A DNA stretch of 64,000 bases from Bacillota bacterium (GCA_023460795.1 JAEWPC010000033.1:186001-250000); one strand, 5' to 3'. Counted from the stretch's first letter, positions 11,802 to 20,986 are shown. A program made the numbers and translations. Notes: generated by a model from the letters alone, not told the origin.

Positions 11802-11905
11802 CGTTAAGCTTCGAAGCTTATTCCGATTACTTTCGGGGGAGCCCCCAATTGAGGGTTCTTGCCCGGTCTTTCCGCGGAATTACGAGCGGAAGGGTCGGGC
11901 TTCTA
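11802..11905 (+). promoter_or_regulatory. Intercistronic hairpins between carB and pyrF
   Basis: The gap holds a perfect palindrome AAGCTTCGAAGCTT (11807–11820) and a stem-loop at 11861–11900 (GCCCGGTCTTTCCGC with GCGGAAGGGTCGGGC, allowing G-U pairs) followed by TTCT. The second could be a weak terminator or an mRNA-processing or stability element that lowers pyrFE expression. This is inference. Confidence 0.45.
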
Positions 11906-11937
11906 TATGAAACGAGATAGAGACGGAGGGTGACGAG

Positions 11938-12675
11938 ATGGCACTGACTAAGCAACAAGCGGCCGCGAAAGTGATGGTCGCGTTGGACAAGCCGGACGCG
12001 GAAGCGGCGCTCAAGCTCGCCGCGCAGCTGGATGGCGCGGGCTGCTGGATGAAGGTCGGCATGGAGCTGTTCTACGCGGCGGGACCTGCGGTCGTTCGCG
12101 AGCTGAAAGCGCGGGGCTTCAAAGTGTTCCTCGACCTGAAAATGCACGACATTCCGAACACGGTACGCGGCGGAGCGCGCAGCATTACGCGCATGGGCGT
12201 CGACCTGTTCAACGTCCACGGCGCCGGCGGCGTCGCAATGATGCAAGCCGCCGCTGAGGGTGTGCGGGATGCAGTCGAAGCCGGTGACGCCGAAGCTTCG
12301 CCGATCGTGATCGCGGTTACGCAGCTTACGAGCACGAGCCAACGGACGCTCAACGACGAGATCGGCATCGCGGGCAGCGTCGAGGACGCCGTCGTGCGCT
12401 ACGCGAATCTCGCGAAGCAAGCGGGCCTGCACGGCGTCGTCGCTTCGCCGCTCGAAGTCGCGGCGATCAAAGGCGCCTGCGGCGAGTCGTTCATCACCGT
12501 CACGCCGGGCATCCGCCCGCGCGGAGCGGACGCCGGTGACCAGTCGCGCATTACGACCCCGTACGACGCCGTCGCCATCGGAACCGACTATCTCGTCATC
12601 GGAAGACCGATCACGGCGGCAGCGGATCCTGCCGCGGCACTGAACCTTATCTTAGAGGAGATGACCCAAGCATGA
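11938..12675 (+). CDS. pyrF: Orotidine 5'-phosphate decarboxylase
   Basis: PyrF decarboxylates OMP to UMP, the last step of de novo pyrimidine synthesis. The 245-residue TIM-barrel protein has MVALDKPD at the N-terminus and the catalytic K-D-K-D array: Lys in WMKVGMELF and the motif FLDLKMHDIPNT at about 63–74. The C-terminal VTPGIRP and YLVIGRPIT form the phosphate-binding loop. ATG 11938 follows GGAGGGTGACGAG. It overlaps pyrE by 4 bp. pyrD and pyrK, often upstream of pyrF in Bacillota, are absent here. Confidence 0.95.
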   Translation: MALTKQQAAAKVMVALDKPDAEAALKLAAQLDGAGCWMKVGMELFYAAGPAVVRELKARGFKVFLDLKMHDIPNTVRGGARSITRMGVDLFNVHGAGGVAMMQAAAEGVRDAVEAGDAEASPIVIAVTQLTSTSQRTLNDEIGIAGSVEDAVVRYANLAKQAGLHGVVASPLEVAAIKGACGESFITVTPGIRPRGADAGDQSRITTPYDAVAIGTDYLVIGRPITAAADPAAALNLILEEMTQA

Positions 12676-13352
12676 GCGAAGTTGGAATGGAGAAACCGAC
12701 TGGATTGGAGAAACCAACCTTGGCGCAATTACCGTCCGTCATTGCGGGCAACCTGCTGGAGATCGGAGCGGTAACGCTGCGTCCGAACGAACCGTTCACC
12801 TGGACGTCCGGCATCATCTCGCCGATCTACTGCGACAACCGGTTGACGATGGGTTATCCGGCCATTCGCGACCGCATCGCCGAAGGCTTCGCGACGCTGA
12901 TCCGGGAGCATCATCCGGATGCCGAGATCATCGCCGGCACGGCGACGGCAGGCATTCCGCACGCCGCATGGGTCGCGCAGAAGCTAAACCTGCCGATGGC
13001 GTACATTCGCGATAAGGCGAAGGGGCATGGCAAGCAGAACATGATCGAAGGGCGCATCGCCCCCGGACAGAAAGTCGTCGTCATCGAGGACTTGATCTCG
13101 ACGGGCGGCAGCTCGCTCAAAGCCGCGCTGGCGGTACGGGACGTGGGCGCGGAAGCGCTCGGCGTGCTCGCGATCTTCACGTACCAGTTCGCGCAAGCGG
13201 AGCAAGCGTTCGCGGAGGCGGGCATTCCGCTCCGCACGCTATCCAACTACAGCGCGCTCGTCGAAGAAGCCCGCAAGCAAGGCACGATCACGGACGAGCA
13301 AGTATCGCTTCTGCAATCGTGGAGGAACAGTCCTCAAACGTTCGGCCAATAA
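12672..13352 (+). CDS. pyrE: Orotate phosphoribosyltransferase
   Basis: PyrE transfers ribose phosphate from PRPP to orotate to give OMP. The 226-residue protein has the PRPP-binding motif VVVIEDLISTGGSS (about 136–149), the flexible-loop segment IRDKAKGHGKQNMIEG, and GTATAGIPHAAW. The N-terminal ~15 residues (Glu/Lys/Pro-rich) are an extension. The ATG overlaps the pyrF stop (ATGA), showing translational coupling. A terminator hairpin follows, so this is the last gene of the operon. Confidence 0.95.
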   Translation: MSEVGMEKPTGLEKPTLAQLPSVIAGNLLEIGAVTLRPNEPFTWTSGIISPIYCDNRLTMGYPAIRDRIAEGFATLIREHHPDAEIIAGTATAGIPHAAWVAQKLNLPMAYIRDKAKGHGKQNMIEGRIAPGQKVVVIEDLISTGGSSLKAALAVRDVGAEALGVLAIFTYQFAQAEQAFAEAGIPLRTLSNYSALVEEARKQGTITDEQVSLLQSWRNSPQTFGQ

Positions 13353-13378
13353 ATAGAGCATTATCACCGTCCATATCG

Positions 13379-13410
13379 AAGAGCCCTGCCTATTCCAAGG
13401 TAGGGCTCTT
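13379..13410 (+). terminator. Terminator of the pyr operon
   Basis: AAGAGCCCTGCC and GGTAGGGCTCTT form an 11–12 bp stem around TATTCCAA. The T-rich tail is short (TCTTCGCC). Confidence 0.7.
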
Positions 13411-13524
13411 CGCCTATATCGTCGAGCCGAAGCACTATATATTGATGACTTTCGTCATGATGCAACAAGATACAACAATGTGCTATATTGGATAAAAGAG
13501 GGAAGTGTCGGAAGGGGAGCTCTC

Positions 13525-14304
13525 ATGATCGATATTCATACGCATATTTTGCCGGGATTAGATGATGGTGCCGACAGCATGACGACCGCTCTTGCCATGG
13601 CGCGAGCCGCCGCCGCGGAAGGAATTACCGACATTATCGCTACGCCGCATCACGAGAACGGGAGCTACAGGAATCCGGCATCGGACATCCAGCTCGCGAT
13701 ATGGAATTTTCAAAGCGAATTACGTACCGAAGGAATTCCCGTTACCCTTCATGCCGGTCAAGAGGTTCGAGTCCACGACGATCTCCTGAAGGCATGGGAC
13801 AGACGAGAGCTGCTGACGCTCGCGGGTACTTCTTACCTGTTGATCGAGATGCCCGGACACGAGATGCCGGCGAAGATGAGGGAAGTCGTTCGCGAATTAG
13901 TAGACCTCGGCGTTCGGCCGGTTATCGCTCACCCCGAACGGAACCGCTCGATCCGCGACAATCCGAGATGGCTATCCGAGCTCGTCTTCCTAGGCGCGAT
14001 CGCGCAGGTGACGACGCATTCGCTGCTGGGCGATTTCGGAGATCGAATTAAGAGGGCCGCTTGGTCGCTATGCAGGGCGGGACTCATCCACATCGTATCC
14101 TCGGACGCGCATCACGTGGAACGCAGGGCGTTCAGTCTATCGCAAGCCTACCGAGCGATATCGGATCAGCTAGGGCCGGGTTGGACCGAGTATTATCAGA
14201 ATAATGCGGCGGCTCTGCTCGCCAATGAAGCGATGCCGACGAACCCGACGATCGCCAAGGACTCCAAGCTGATCAACAAGATTACGAGAATGTTCCGTCA
14301 TTAA
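13525..14304 (+). CDS. PHP-domain tyrosine-protein phosphatase (CpsB/YwqE type)
   Basis: The 259-residue protein matches the manganese-dependent phosphatases CpsB/CapC/YwqE, which dephosphorylate tyrosine kinases controlling exopolysaccharide export and, in Bacillus, UDP-glucose dehydrogenase. Metal-binding motifs are DIHTHILPGLDDG at the N-terminus, TPHHENG (about 48), IAHPERN (about 147) and SSDAHH (about 194). ATG 13525 follows AAGGGGAGC. The gene sits directly upstream of a UDP-glucose 6-dehydrogenase gene, the enzyme class regulated by this phosphatase/kinase pair in B. subtilis, although a terminator lies between them. No tyrosine-kinase gene is in the window. Confidence 0.88.
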   Translation: MIDIHTHILPGLDDGADSMTTALAMARAAAAEGITDIIATPHHENGSYRNPASDIQLAIWNFQSELRTEGIPVTLHAGQEVRVHDDLLKAWDRRELLTLAGTSYLLIEMPGHEMPAKMREVVRELVDLGVRPVIAHPERNRSIRDNPRWLSELVFLGAIAQVTTHSLLGDFGDRIKRAAWSLCRAGLIHIVSSDAHHVERRAFSLSQAYRAISDQLGPGWTEYYQNNAAALLANEAMPTNPTIAKDSKLINKITRMFRH

Positions 14305-14329
14305 TTCCAACCCAACCATCAACCAACCG

Positions 14330-14354
14330 ACCGATCTTCGGATCGGTTTTTTTG
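14330..14354 (+). terminator. Rho-independent terminator after the PHP phosphatase
   Basis: CCGATC-TTCG-GATCGG is followed by seven T. Confidence 0.85.
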
Positions 14355-14441
14355 CTTGCGGCAGGATATCCGTTTCCAATTGAAGAAGAAAGTGTATAGG
14401 ACCAATGTCATACAACTTCGCGCAGATAAGGATGGGACGCT

Positions 14442-15764
14442 ATGAACATCGTAGTAGCAGGTACCGGATATGTCGGACTAGTAACGGCTGTATGTCTTGC
14501 GGAACAAGGGCATTCGGTTGCTTGCGTTGACGTCGACAACGATAAAATCGATCTTCTTCAGCAAGGCAAATGCTTAATCTACGAGGCCGATCTCGAACCG
14601 ATGATGCATCGCAACCGAGAGCGGCTCGTCTATACGACGGACGGTTCGAGCGCCTATCGGGATGCCGAGGTCATTATGATCTGCGTAGGGACGCCGGAGA
14701 AGAAGGACGGCTCGGCGAATCTGAAGTACGTCAATGAGGTCACGAGACAGATCGCGAATGCGATCGAGAGAGACTGCGTCATCGTAGTGAAGTCGACCGT
14801 GCCGGTGGGCACGAACGATAAACTCGCGAATATGCTGGACGAGCAACTGCGCGTTCAGAATCGAACGATTCGGGTCAGCGTCGTCTCGAATCCGGAATTT
14901 CTCTCTCAAGGAACCGCGGTTAAGGATACGCTGCAGGCATCGCGCATCGTCATCGGCGCGGAGGACGAATTCGGAGCGGAGACGATGAGACGCTTGTATG
15001 AGAAATACGAGTGCCCTTTCGTTATCACGGATCGGCGGAGCGCGGAGATGACCAAGTACGCCGCGAATGATTTTCTAGCTTTGAAAATATCGTATATGAA
15101 CGAGATCGCGAATTTGTGCGAAATCGTAGGCGCCAACGTCGAGGACGTCGCTAAGGGAATGGGATACGACGAGCGGATCGGCGGCCGGTTCCTGAACGCC
15201 GGGATCGGTTACGGCGGCTCGTGTTTCCCTAAGGACACCAAAGCTTTGCATTGGCTGGCCAATTACAACGACTACGAGATCAAAACGATCAAAGCGGCGA
15301 TCGAAGTGAACGAAACGCAGAAAATCCGATTGCTGAAAAAAGCGAAAAAGGCGTTCGATTCGTTCGCCGGGCTCAAAATCGCTATTCTCGGGGTGACGTT
15401 CAAACCGGGCACGGACGATATCCGAGATGCGCCTTCGCTCGCGAATATCCCGTTCCTGCTCGAAGACGGAGCGAACGTGCACGTGTGGGACCCGGTCGGC
15501 ATGGACAATCTGCGACAGGTGCACGACGGAGAGATCGTGTATTGCAAAACGATCGAAGAGGCGCTGACGGATGCGGATGCTTGCTTTATTTTCACTGAGT
15601 GGGAGGAAATCAAGGCATTCGATCTGCGCAAGTATCCCCGGTTGATGAGAAGTCCGTACGTGTTCGACGGACGCAATTGCTACGCGGTCGCCGACGCCAA
15701 AGCCGCCGGCATCCTATACGAGTCGGTGGGCAGAAGCGAACGCAAGGAAAGGAGCCACTCTTGA
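14442..15764 (+). CDS. UDP-glucose 6-dehydrogenase
   Basis: This enzyme oxidises UDP-glucose to UDP-glucuronate with two NAD+, supplying teichuronic acid or exopolysaccharide synthesis. The 440-residue protein has an N-terminal Rossmann motif GTGYVGLVTA, a central helical domain and the catalytic cysteine in GYGGSCFPKDTKAL (Cys at about 261). The C-terminal UDP-binding domain has GVTFKPGTDDIRDAPS. B. subtilis homologues are Ugd/TuaD/YtcA, and the paralogue cannot be decided here. The stop overlaps the start of the following epimerase (TGATG), which would use its product. Confidence 0.94.
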   Translation: MNIVVAGTGYVGLVTAVCLAEQGHSVACVDVDNDKIDLLQQGKCLIYEADLEPMMHRNRERLVYTTDGSSAYRDAEVIMICVGTPEKKDGSANLKYVNEVTRQIANAIERDCVIVVKSTVPVGTNDKLANMLDEQLRVQNRTIRVSVVSNPEFLSQGTAVKDTLQASRIVIGAEDEFGAETMRRLYEKYECPFVITDRRSAEMTKYAANDFLALKISYMNEIANLCEIVGANVEDVAKGMGYDERIGGRFLNAGIGYGGSCFPKDTKALHWLANYNDYEIKTIKAAIEVNETQKIRLLKKAKKAFDSFAGLKIAILGVTFKPGTDDIRDAPSLANIPFLLEDGANVHVWDPVGMDNLRQVHDGEIVYCKTIEEALTDADACFIFTEWEEIKAFDLRKYPRLMRSPYVFDGRNCYAVADAKAAGILYESVGRSERKERSHS

Positions 15765-16756
15765 TGACAACCGTCCTGGTGACGGGCGGGGCCGGTTTTA
15801 TCGGTTCCCACCTATGCGAAGCGTTGCTGATAGCCGGCCATACGGTCGTTAACCTCGATAGCTTTAACGACTATTACGATCCGGCGATCAAGCGCGCGAA
15901 CGTAGAAGAGACGCTCGCGATGATGAAGCGCAGCGGCATTCCGGATGCCCGATATACGGTAGCTGAAGGCGATATCCGGAATCGCGAAGAAGTGGACGAA
16001 CTATTCTCGCGGCATTCCTTCGATTCGATTGTGCATCTGGCCGCCTATGCGGGAGTCAGACCATCGATCGAGCAGCCGGTTCTGTACACGGACGTGAACA
16101 TTAACGGCACGGTTAACTTGCTCGAAAGTTGCCGGCAACACGGCGTGCGAAGCTTCGTATTCGCGTCTTCCTCGTCCGTCTACGGCAATAACGAGAAGGT
16201 TCCTTTCGCCGAGAGCGACGTCGTGGATTACCCGATCTCTCCGTACGCCGCAACGAAGAAAGCCGGCGAGCTGCTCTGCCATACGTACCATAGCCTATAC
16301 GGGATCAACATGGCATGCTTGCGGTTCTTCACCGTATTCGGTCCGCGGCAGCGTCCGGATCTCGCCATTCACAAGTTCACGAAGCTGGTCCTGGAGGGCA
16401 AACCGGTTCCGTTCTACGGAGACGGCTCCACGGAGCGGGATTACACGTATATCGAGGATATTATCGACGGCGTTACGAAAGCGCTCGATTGGGCGCGCGA
16501 AGGTCAGGGTAAATACGAGATTTTTAACCTGGGAGAGTCGAATACGATTCAGCTGGACCGGATGATCCGAGCGATCGAGGATGCGGTAGGGAAGCAGGCG
16601 ATATTGAATCGTCTGCCGATGCAGCCGGGAGACGTGAACCGGACGAACGCGGACGTCTCGAAAGCGAAGCGGGTGCTCGGTTATGCGCCGGGATGGCATT
16701 TCGAAGACGGGATTCGCGAGTTCGTGTCGTGGGTAAGAAGCAATGGCGAAAAATAG
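15764..16756 (+). CDS. NAD-dependent epimerase, probable UDP-glucuronate 4-epimerase
   Basis: The 330-residue short-chain-dehydrogenase-type sugar epimerase has the NAD-binding GGAGFIGSHL at residues 8–17 and the catalytic Ser-Tyr-Lys set (ASSSSVYG, then SPYAATKK with Tyr161 and Lys165). It also has the substrate-loop features YAGVRPSI and FTVFGPRQRPDLA common in UDP-glucuronate 4-epimerases. The ATG at 15764 overlaps the preceding UDP-glucose dehydrogenase stop and follows AAAGGAG. Together the pair would make UDP-glucuronate and then UDP-galacturonate for cell-surface polymers. Substrate choice is inferred from this coupling and motif similarity. Confidence 0.88.
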   Translation: MTTVLVTGGAGFIGSHLCEALLIAGHTVVNLDSFNDYYDPAIKRANVEETLAMMKRSGIPDARYTVAEGDIRNREEVDELFSRHSFDSIVHLAAYAGVRPSIEQPVLYTDVNINGTVNLLESCRQHGVRSFVFASSSSVYGNNEKVPFAESDVVDYPISPYAATKKAGELLCHTYHSLYGINMACLRFFTVFGPRQRPDLAIHKFTKLVLEGKPVPFYGDGSTERDYTYIEDIIDGVTKALDWAREGQGKYEIFNLGESNTIQLDRMIRAIEDAVGKQAILNRLPMQPGDVNRTNADVSKAKRVLGYAPGWHFEDGIREFVSWVRSNGEK

Positions 16757-16793
16757 CGAATCGCGGTAAGTAATTATACCCATAATCCGACAG

Positions 16794-16817
16794 CCTATGA
16801 TACTATTAGATCATAGG
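16794..16817. promoter_or_regulatory. Inverted repeat upstream of the YvyF-like gene
   Basis: CCTATGAT and ATCATAGG form perfect 8-bp arms around an 8-nt spacer, 26 bp before the start codon. It may be an operator or a small hairpin. No regulator can be named. Confidence 0.35.
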
Positions 16818-16842
16818 ACGATAGGGTTGGGGGTCTACAATA

Positions 16843-17247
16843 ATGAACAACGAGCTTCGAGTAGCTCACTGCCCGAAGTGCGGCAGAATATTCCAGATGA
16901 ATATGCGAAACCTGTGCAACGATTGCTCCAAGGAAGAAGATTCCTTGCTGCGCATGATCGAAGTGCATTTGCTGCGCAACCGGCATTTGACGAACGAAGA
17001 GCTTGCCGAGGCTTCCTCCGTCCCGTTAGATCGGATTCGCGTCTTCATCCGCTCGGGCAAGCTGAAGCTTTACGATTACCCGAAGCTCGCGGACGAATGC
17101 GACCGTTGCCGGAAGCCGATCCGCAGCGGGACGATGTGCCTCGCCTGCAAAACGCAAATCCAAGACGATATCGCCCACGCCCTTGAACAAGAGCGGCTGA
17201 TGAAGGAGCGGATTCGTCACAACACTTATATCTCCCGAGAGCAATAA
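16843..17247 (+). CDS. YvyF-like flagellar-operon-type zinc protein (TIGR03826 family)
   Basis: The 134-residue protein has an N-terminal zinc-ribbon half (CPKCGRIF, then CNDCSKEE), a winged-helix-like middle (LTNEELAEASSVPLDRIRVFIRSGKL) and a C-terminal CDRCRKPI...CLAC pair. This arrangement matches the YvyF/TIGR03826 family usually encoded upstream of flgM. Here flgM is not adjacent, since the next genes are an ABC exporter. Its function is unproven; the family is linked to flagellar gene clusters. The ATG at 16843 is preceded by a weak GGGGGT. Confidence 0.8.
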   Translation: MNNELRVAHCPKCGRIFQMNMRNLCNDCSKEEDSLLRMIEVHLLRNRHLTNEELAEASSVPLDRIRVFIRSGKLKLYDYPKLADECDRCRKPIRSGTMCLACKTQIQDDIAHALEQERLMKERIRHNTYISREQ

Positions 17248-17260
17248 CCTCGATCCGAAG

Positions 17261-17296
17261 AGCCGATGCTTGCGCCCAGTGCGCGGGGTCGGCTTT
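17261..17296 (+). terminator. Possible terminator after the YvyF-like gene
   Basis: AGCCGA and TCGGCT pair, with an inner GCGC/GCGC pairing, followed by TTTGTTATT. Confidence 0.45.
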
Positions 17297-17420
17297 GTTA
17301 TTGCTCCCGCTCCGTCTTCAGACCGAGACCGGCGGCATCCTGAAGACCGTCGTGCGATATTGACAAGTTAAGTTACAATAGATGAGGAATCGTTAATTGG
17401 AAAATGAAGGAGCGACGCTC

Positions 17421-18350
17421 ATGCCTGTATTGGAGGTAAAAGGCTTGCGCAAGACGTTCGGAGCCGTAACGGCGGTCGCGGAGATCAGCTTCTCCGTCGA
17501 ACCCGGGGAAGTATTCACGATCATCGGTCCGAACGGCGCCGGCAAAACGACAACGCTGGAAATGATCGAAGGCTTGGTGCCGCCGGATGCGGGGACGATT
17601 ACCGTAGACGGGCTGAGTTGGGATAAGAACGAAGACGAAATCAAATACAAGATCGGCGTGCAGCCGCAGTCGAGCGCGATGTACGATCTGCTGTCCATCG
17701 AGGAGAATCTCGACTTGTTCGCGTCGTTCTACCCTCGTTCCAAGAGCATCGCCGAAGTGCTCGAGATGATTAACTTGACCGACCATCGCAAGAAGTACGT
17801 CAAGTCGCTCTCGGGTGGGCAACGGCAACGGCTTGCGATCGGACTGGCGATGATCAGCGACCCGGACATTATTTTCTTGGACGAACCGACGACGGGACTG
17901 GACCCTCAAGCCCGCCGCAACATCTGGGACATCGTGCTGAAGCTCAAAGAGCTTGGCAAAACGACGATCCTTACGACGCACTATATGGAAGAGGCGGAGA
18001 AGCTCAGCGACCGCGTCTGCATCGTCGACCAGGGCCGCATCGTTACGCTGGATACGCCGGCCGCTCTCATCGATAGATTGACCAAAGAGCGCGAGGTGAG
18101 AGTTTCGTTCTTGGACGGGGAATCGGCCGCGGCCGAAGCGGAGAGCGTCGCGGCGCAGCTGCCGGGCGTCACGAAGACGGCACGGGAAGGCGCGTTTCTG
18201 CAGCTATGGTCCGTTCAACCGGAAGAGTCTCTCTACGGACTGTTCGGCTTCACGAAGGAACAGGGCTACCGCGTCGAGCAAGTGTCGATTCGCGAGCTGA
18301 GCCTTGAAGACGTATTCATCGCCTTCACGGGCAAGGAATGGAGGGATTAG
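17421..18350 (+). CDS. ABC transporter ATP-binding protein (DrrA/NatA type)
   Basis: The 309-residue ATPase has Walker A GPNGAGKTT (about 36–44), the signature LSGGQRQRL (about 130) and Walker B IIFLDEPTTGLDP. The C-terminal ~80 residues form the extension typical of the drug/antibiotic and Na+ exporter ATPases. ATG 17421 follows AAGGAGCG. It is followed after 1 bp by its ABC-2-type permease, so the two form a complete homodimeric-type exporter. The substrate cannot be told from sequence. Confidence 0.93.
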   Translation: MPVLEVKGLRKTFGAVTAVAEISFSVEPGEVFTIIGPNGAGKTTTLEMIEGLVPPDAGTITVDGLSWDKNEDEIKYKIGVQPQSSAMYDLLSIEENLDLFASFYPRSKSIAEVLEMINLTDHRKKYVKSLSGGQRQRLAIGLAMISDPDIIFLDEPTTGLDPQARRNIWDIVLKLKELGKTTILTTHYMEEAEKLSDRVCIVDQGRIVTLDTPAALIDRLTKEREVRVSFLDGESAAAEAESVAAQLPGVTKTAREGAFLQLWSVQPEESLYGLFGFTKEQGYRVEQVSIRELSLEDVFIAFTGKEWRD

Positions 18351-18351
18351 G

Positions 18352-19467
18352 ATGAGTCGCACGAGGCAACTCGGCAAGCTGTTCATCGCGGATTTGAAGC
18401 TCATGTTCCGCGAGAAACAAGTATGGTTCTGGAATATTTTCTTCCCTATTATTCTCATGGTCATCTTCATGCTCATCTTCGGAAGCAGCAGCGAGAATTT
18501 CAAGGCGAAGATCGCTCTCGTGGAGACGAGCGCGAATGCGACATCGGATCGGCTCGAGCAGGATCTGCGCAACGTGCCGGTGTTCGAGTGGAAATCCGAG
18601 CAACCGGTCGACCAAGCCCAAGCGGACAAGTGGATCGAAGATAAAGCCGTCGACGCGGTCATCGTGCTTCCGGCGACGGATGACGCGAAGACGTTGCAGT
18701 TGATTTTCAACAAAGAGACCGAGTTTAACGCGACGTCACAAGCGATCTCCGGTATCGTCGGCCAATTCGTCGAGCAGGTGAACTGGAACGAGGCAGGCGT
18801 CAAACCGACCTATGACTTGGATGTGAGAACCATTTCGGGCGGAAGCGAGGACCTGGAATACGCGGACTTCCTGATGACGGGACAGATCGCGCTCGCGATC
18901 GCGCAAGGCGGCTTGTTCGGAATGGTCGGCATGGTGGAAATGCGCCGCAAGGGCTTGCTCAAGCGGCTGAAGATGACGCCGGTCCGATTAGGACTGCTCG
19001 GGTTGTCGGGCATGATCGTAAGGTTCATTCTAGGCGTCTTCCAAATCTGCGTGCTGACGGCGATCGGCGCGGGCTTCTTCGGAGTGAACCTGCACATCGA
19101 CGTGGCGACGTTGATCGTGGCGTTCTTCGTCGGGGCGGTCAGCTTCAACGCGCTGGGTTACTTATTCTCCTCGTTCAGCAAGACGATGGAAGCGTATATG
19201 GGCTTTGCCAATATCGCCAGCTTCCTTATGATGTTCCTGAGCGGCATCTTCTTCCCGACGAGCGGGTTCCCGGACTGGCTGAAGACGGTCAGCGAGGTGC
19301 TGCCGCTCACTTACTTCGTGGAAGGCATGCGCGACGGCATGGCGTACGGCAGCGGAATCGGATCGTCCGATTATTGGATGGGCATCGCCATTCTGGCCGG
19401 TTGGGGAGCGATCACCTATGCGATCGGCGCGTTGGTGTATCGGAGGACGAAGATCGAAGCTCGGTAG
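18352..19467 (+). CDS. ABC-2 type transporter permease
   Basis: The 371-residue membrane protein has a first membrane segment at about 24–42 (FWNIFFPIILMVIFMLIFG), a large extracytoplasmic loop (about 45–175) and five further membrane segments clustered in the C-terminal half. This is the ABC2_membrane_3 layout of lipid, drug or Na+ exporters. The ATG at 18352 is preceded by GGAGGGATTAGG and follows the ATPase stop by one base. A GC-rich hairpin ends the unit. Known family roles are export of antibiotics, lantibiotics or Na+. No substrate is assigned. Confidence 0.92.
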   Translation: MSRTRQLGKLFIADLKLMFREKQVWFWNIFFPIILMVIFMLIFGSSSENFKAKIALVETSANATSDRLEQDLRNVPVFEWKSEQPVDQAQADKWIEDKAVDAVIVLPATDDAKTLQLIFNKETEFNATSQAISGIVGQFVEQVNWNEAGVKPTYDLDVRTISGGSEDLEYADFLMTGQIALAIAQGGLFGMVGMVEMRRKGLLKRLKMTPVRLGLLGLSGMIVRFILGVFQICVLTAIGAGFFGVNLHIDVATLIVAFFVGAVSFNALGYLFSSFSKTMEAYMGFANIASFLMMFLSGIFFPTSGFPDWLKTVSEVLPLTYFVEGMRDGMAYGSGIGSSDYWMGIAILAGWGAITYAIGALVYRRTKIEAR

Positions 19468-19483
19468 TTGTCGGGAATGGGAA

Positions 19484-19536
19484 AAGGGCCGGTGTCATCG
19501 CGCGGGAACGCGCGGCGGCATCGGCCTTCTTTTATT
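19484..19536 (+). terminator. Terminator after the ABC exporter genes
   Basis: AAGGGCCGGTGTC...CGCGCG pairs with CGCGCGG...GCATCGGCCTT and is followed by CTTTTATT. Confidence 0.75.
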
Positions 19537-19538
19537 AG

Positions 19539-19607
19539 CCCCTTATAACGATATCCCCGTCGCTCAGGAGCGTGACGTTGCCGCAGTCCTGAGTGACGGG
19601 GATATCA
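19539..19607. repeat. Dispersed repeat copy 3 plus inverted partner (hairpin)
   Basis: A copy of the 815–847 repeat (19539–19572) is followed at 19588–19607 by its inverted core. GATATCCCCGTCGCTCAGGA (19550–19569) pairs with TCCTGAGTGACGGGGATATC over 20 bp with one G-U position. The hairpin ends 6 bp from the stop codon of the convergent GH3 gene. Confidence 0.8.
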
Positions 19608-19613
19608 AGAGAC

Positions 19614-20960
19614 TTACTTCTGCGCGGCCGTCGCCTGACTCAGCTTCGTTGACCACTCGCGAATTTGCGCGTTCGGCAAATCCGCGGCGGTCGGGATCGG
19701 CGTCGGGTCGTCCGACAGCGCGTATTTCAGCTTAAGCGAGAGGATGCGGCGGACGCTTTCGTCGATGCGCCGTTCCGATAAGGTGCCGTCTTGCGCGGAT
19801 TTCAAGAGCTTGTCGTACACGGACTGCATTTTCGAGTATTCGTGGGCGACCATGACGATATCGCTTCCGGCTTGTATCGCCTGGAGAGAGCCGTTCACGA
19901 TGCCGTAGTGGTTCGCGATCGCCCCCATCGTCATCTCGTCGGTTATGACGACGCCGTCATAACCAAGGGTGCCGCGAAGCTGGTCGCCGATAATGATCTT
20001 CGACAGCGATGCGGGCACCTCGTTGTCGATGCGCGGGAACAGAATATGCGCCGCCATGACGACGTCGACCCCGCTTTCGATCGCCGACCGGAACGGCACC
20101 CATTCGAACTTCCGAAGCTCCTCGAGCTTCTTGTTTACGACGGGCAGCTCCCGATGGGAATCGACCGACGTGTCCCCGTGACCGGGAAAATGTTTGACCG
20201 CCGCGATAATGCCGCCTTCCTGCAGCCCCTGCATCTCGGCTACGCCCATCTTGGCGACAATCTCGGCGTTATTGCCGAACGAACGGACTCCGATGACCGG
20301 ATTGTTCGGATTGCTGTTGATGTCGAGTACGGGAGCGAAGTCTAGGTTCAATCCCATCGCGCGCAGCTCGGCGGCGAGCAATCCGCCGAGAGCCTTGGCC
20401 AAGCTCGCGTCGTTAGACTTGCCGACGGTACGGCTGTCGGGAACCGTCTCGAAATCGGCAGGCATCCGGTCGATTTTACCGCCTTCCTGGTCTACCGCTA
20501 ACAATAGCGGCGCTGCGCCCTTGCGGTTGGCCGCCTTCAGGTCGTTCACCAGCTTGACGGAATCGCTTATCGTGCTAAAGTTGGCTTTATAGAAAATGAC
20601 CCCGCCGATATGCCGGTCTTTAATCAATCGTTCGGCGGTCTGGTCCATCGAGGTGCCTTCGACGCCGACCATGATCATTTGGCCGATTTTCTCTTCAAGG
20701 GACATCCGAGACAGCATCGCCGACACTTCGTCCGTCTCGCCAGCGGGCGGAGGGGAGGCTGAGTTCGTAGGCTCCGGCTCATTAGCCTGCGATTCCGTCG
20801 GGGGCGTGGATGCCGGCGGCGCCGGCGTTTCCGTCCCTCCGGGAGAGTTGGTCTCGATCGGCGGCGGTTCTGCGGCTTCATTGCCGTTATTCCCGCTGCT
20901 GCACCCGATGACGGCAACGAGAGTCAGCATCGTTATGAACCATGGGATATAGCGTTTCAT
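19614..20960 (-). CDS. nagZ: Glycoside hydrolase family 3 beta-N-acetylhexosaminidase lipoprotein (NagZ-like)
   Basis: This surface-anchored enzyme is expected to release N-acetylglucosamine from muropeptides or cell-wall fragments. The 448-residue protein has a lipoprotein signal peptide with lipobox VIGC (Cys at about 20). A Pro/Glu/Ser/Thr-rich linker (about 22–75) follows, then a GH3 domain with the KHFPGHGDT motif of bacterial hexosaminidases and the nucleophile segment VVITDEMTMGAI. The ATG at 20960 follows AAGGAAG. It is transcribed convergently with the ABC exporter, and the glnS terminator lies just upstream. The linker and lipid anchor differ from the cytoplasmic enterobacterial NagZ. 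Confidence 0.9.
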   Translation of the reverse strand: MKRYIPWFITMLTLVAVIGCSSGNNGNEAAEPPPIETNSPGGTETPAPPASTPPTESQANEPEPTNSASPPPAGETDEVSAMLSRMSLEEKIGQMIMVGVEGTSMDQTAERLIKDRHIGGVIFYKANFSTISDSVKLVNDLKAANRKGAAPLLLAVDQEGGKIDRMPADFETVPDSRTVGKSNDASLAKALGGLLAAELRAMGLNLDFAPVLDINSNPNNPVIGVRSFGNNAEIVAKMGVAEMQGLQEGGIIAAVKHFPGHGDTSVDSHRELPVVNKKLEELRKFEWVPFRSAIESGVDVVMAAHILFPRIDNEVPASLSKIIIGDQLRGTLGYDGVVITDEMTMGAIANHYGIVNGSLQAIQAGSDIVMVAHEYSKMQSVYDKLLKSAQDGTLSERRIDESVRRILSLKLKYALSDDPTPIPTAADLPNAQIREWSTKLSQATAAQK

Positions 20961-20986
20961 TGTCTACACTTCCTTGTCGGATTGTA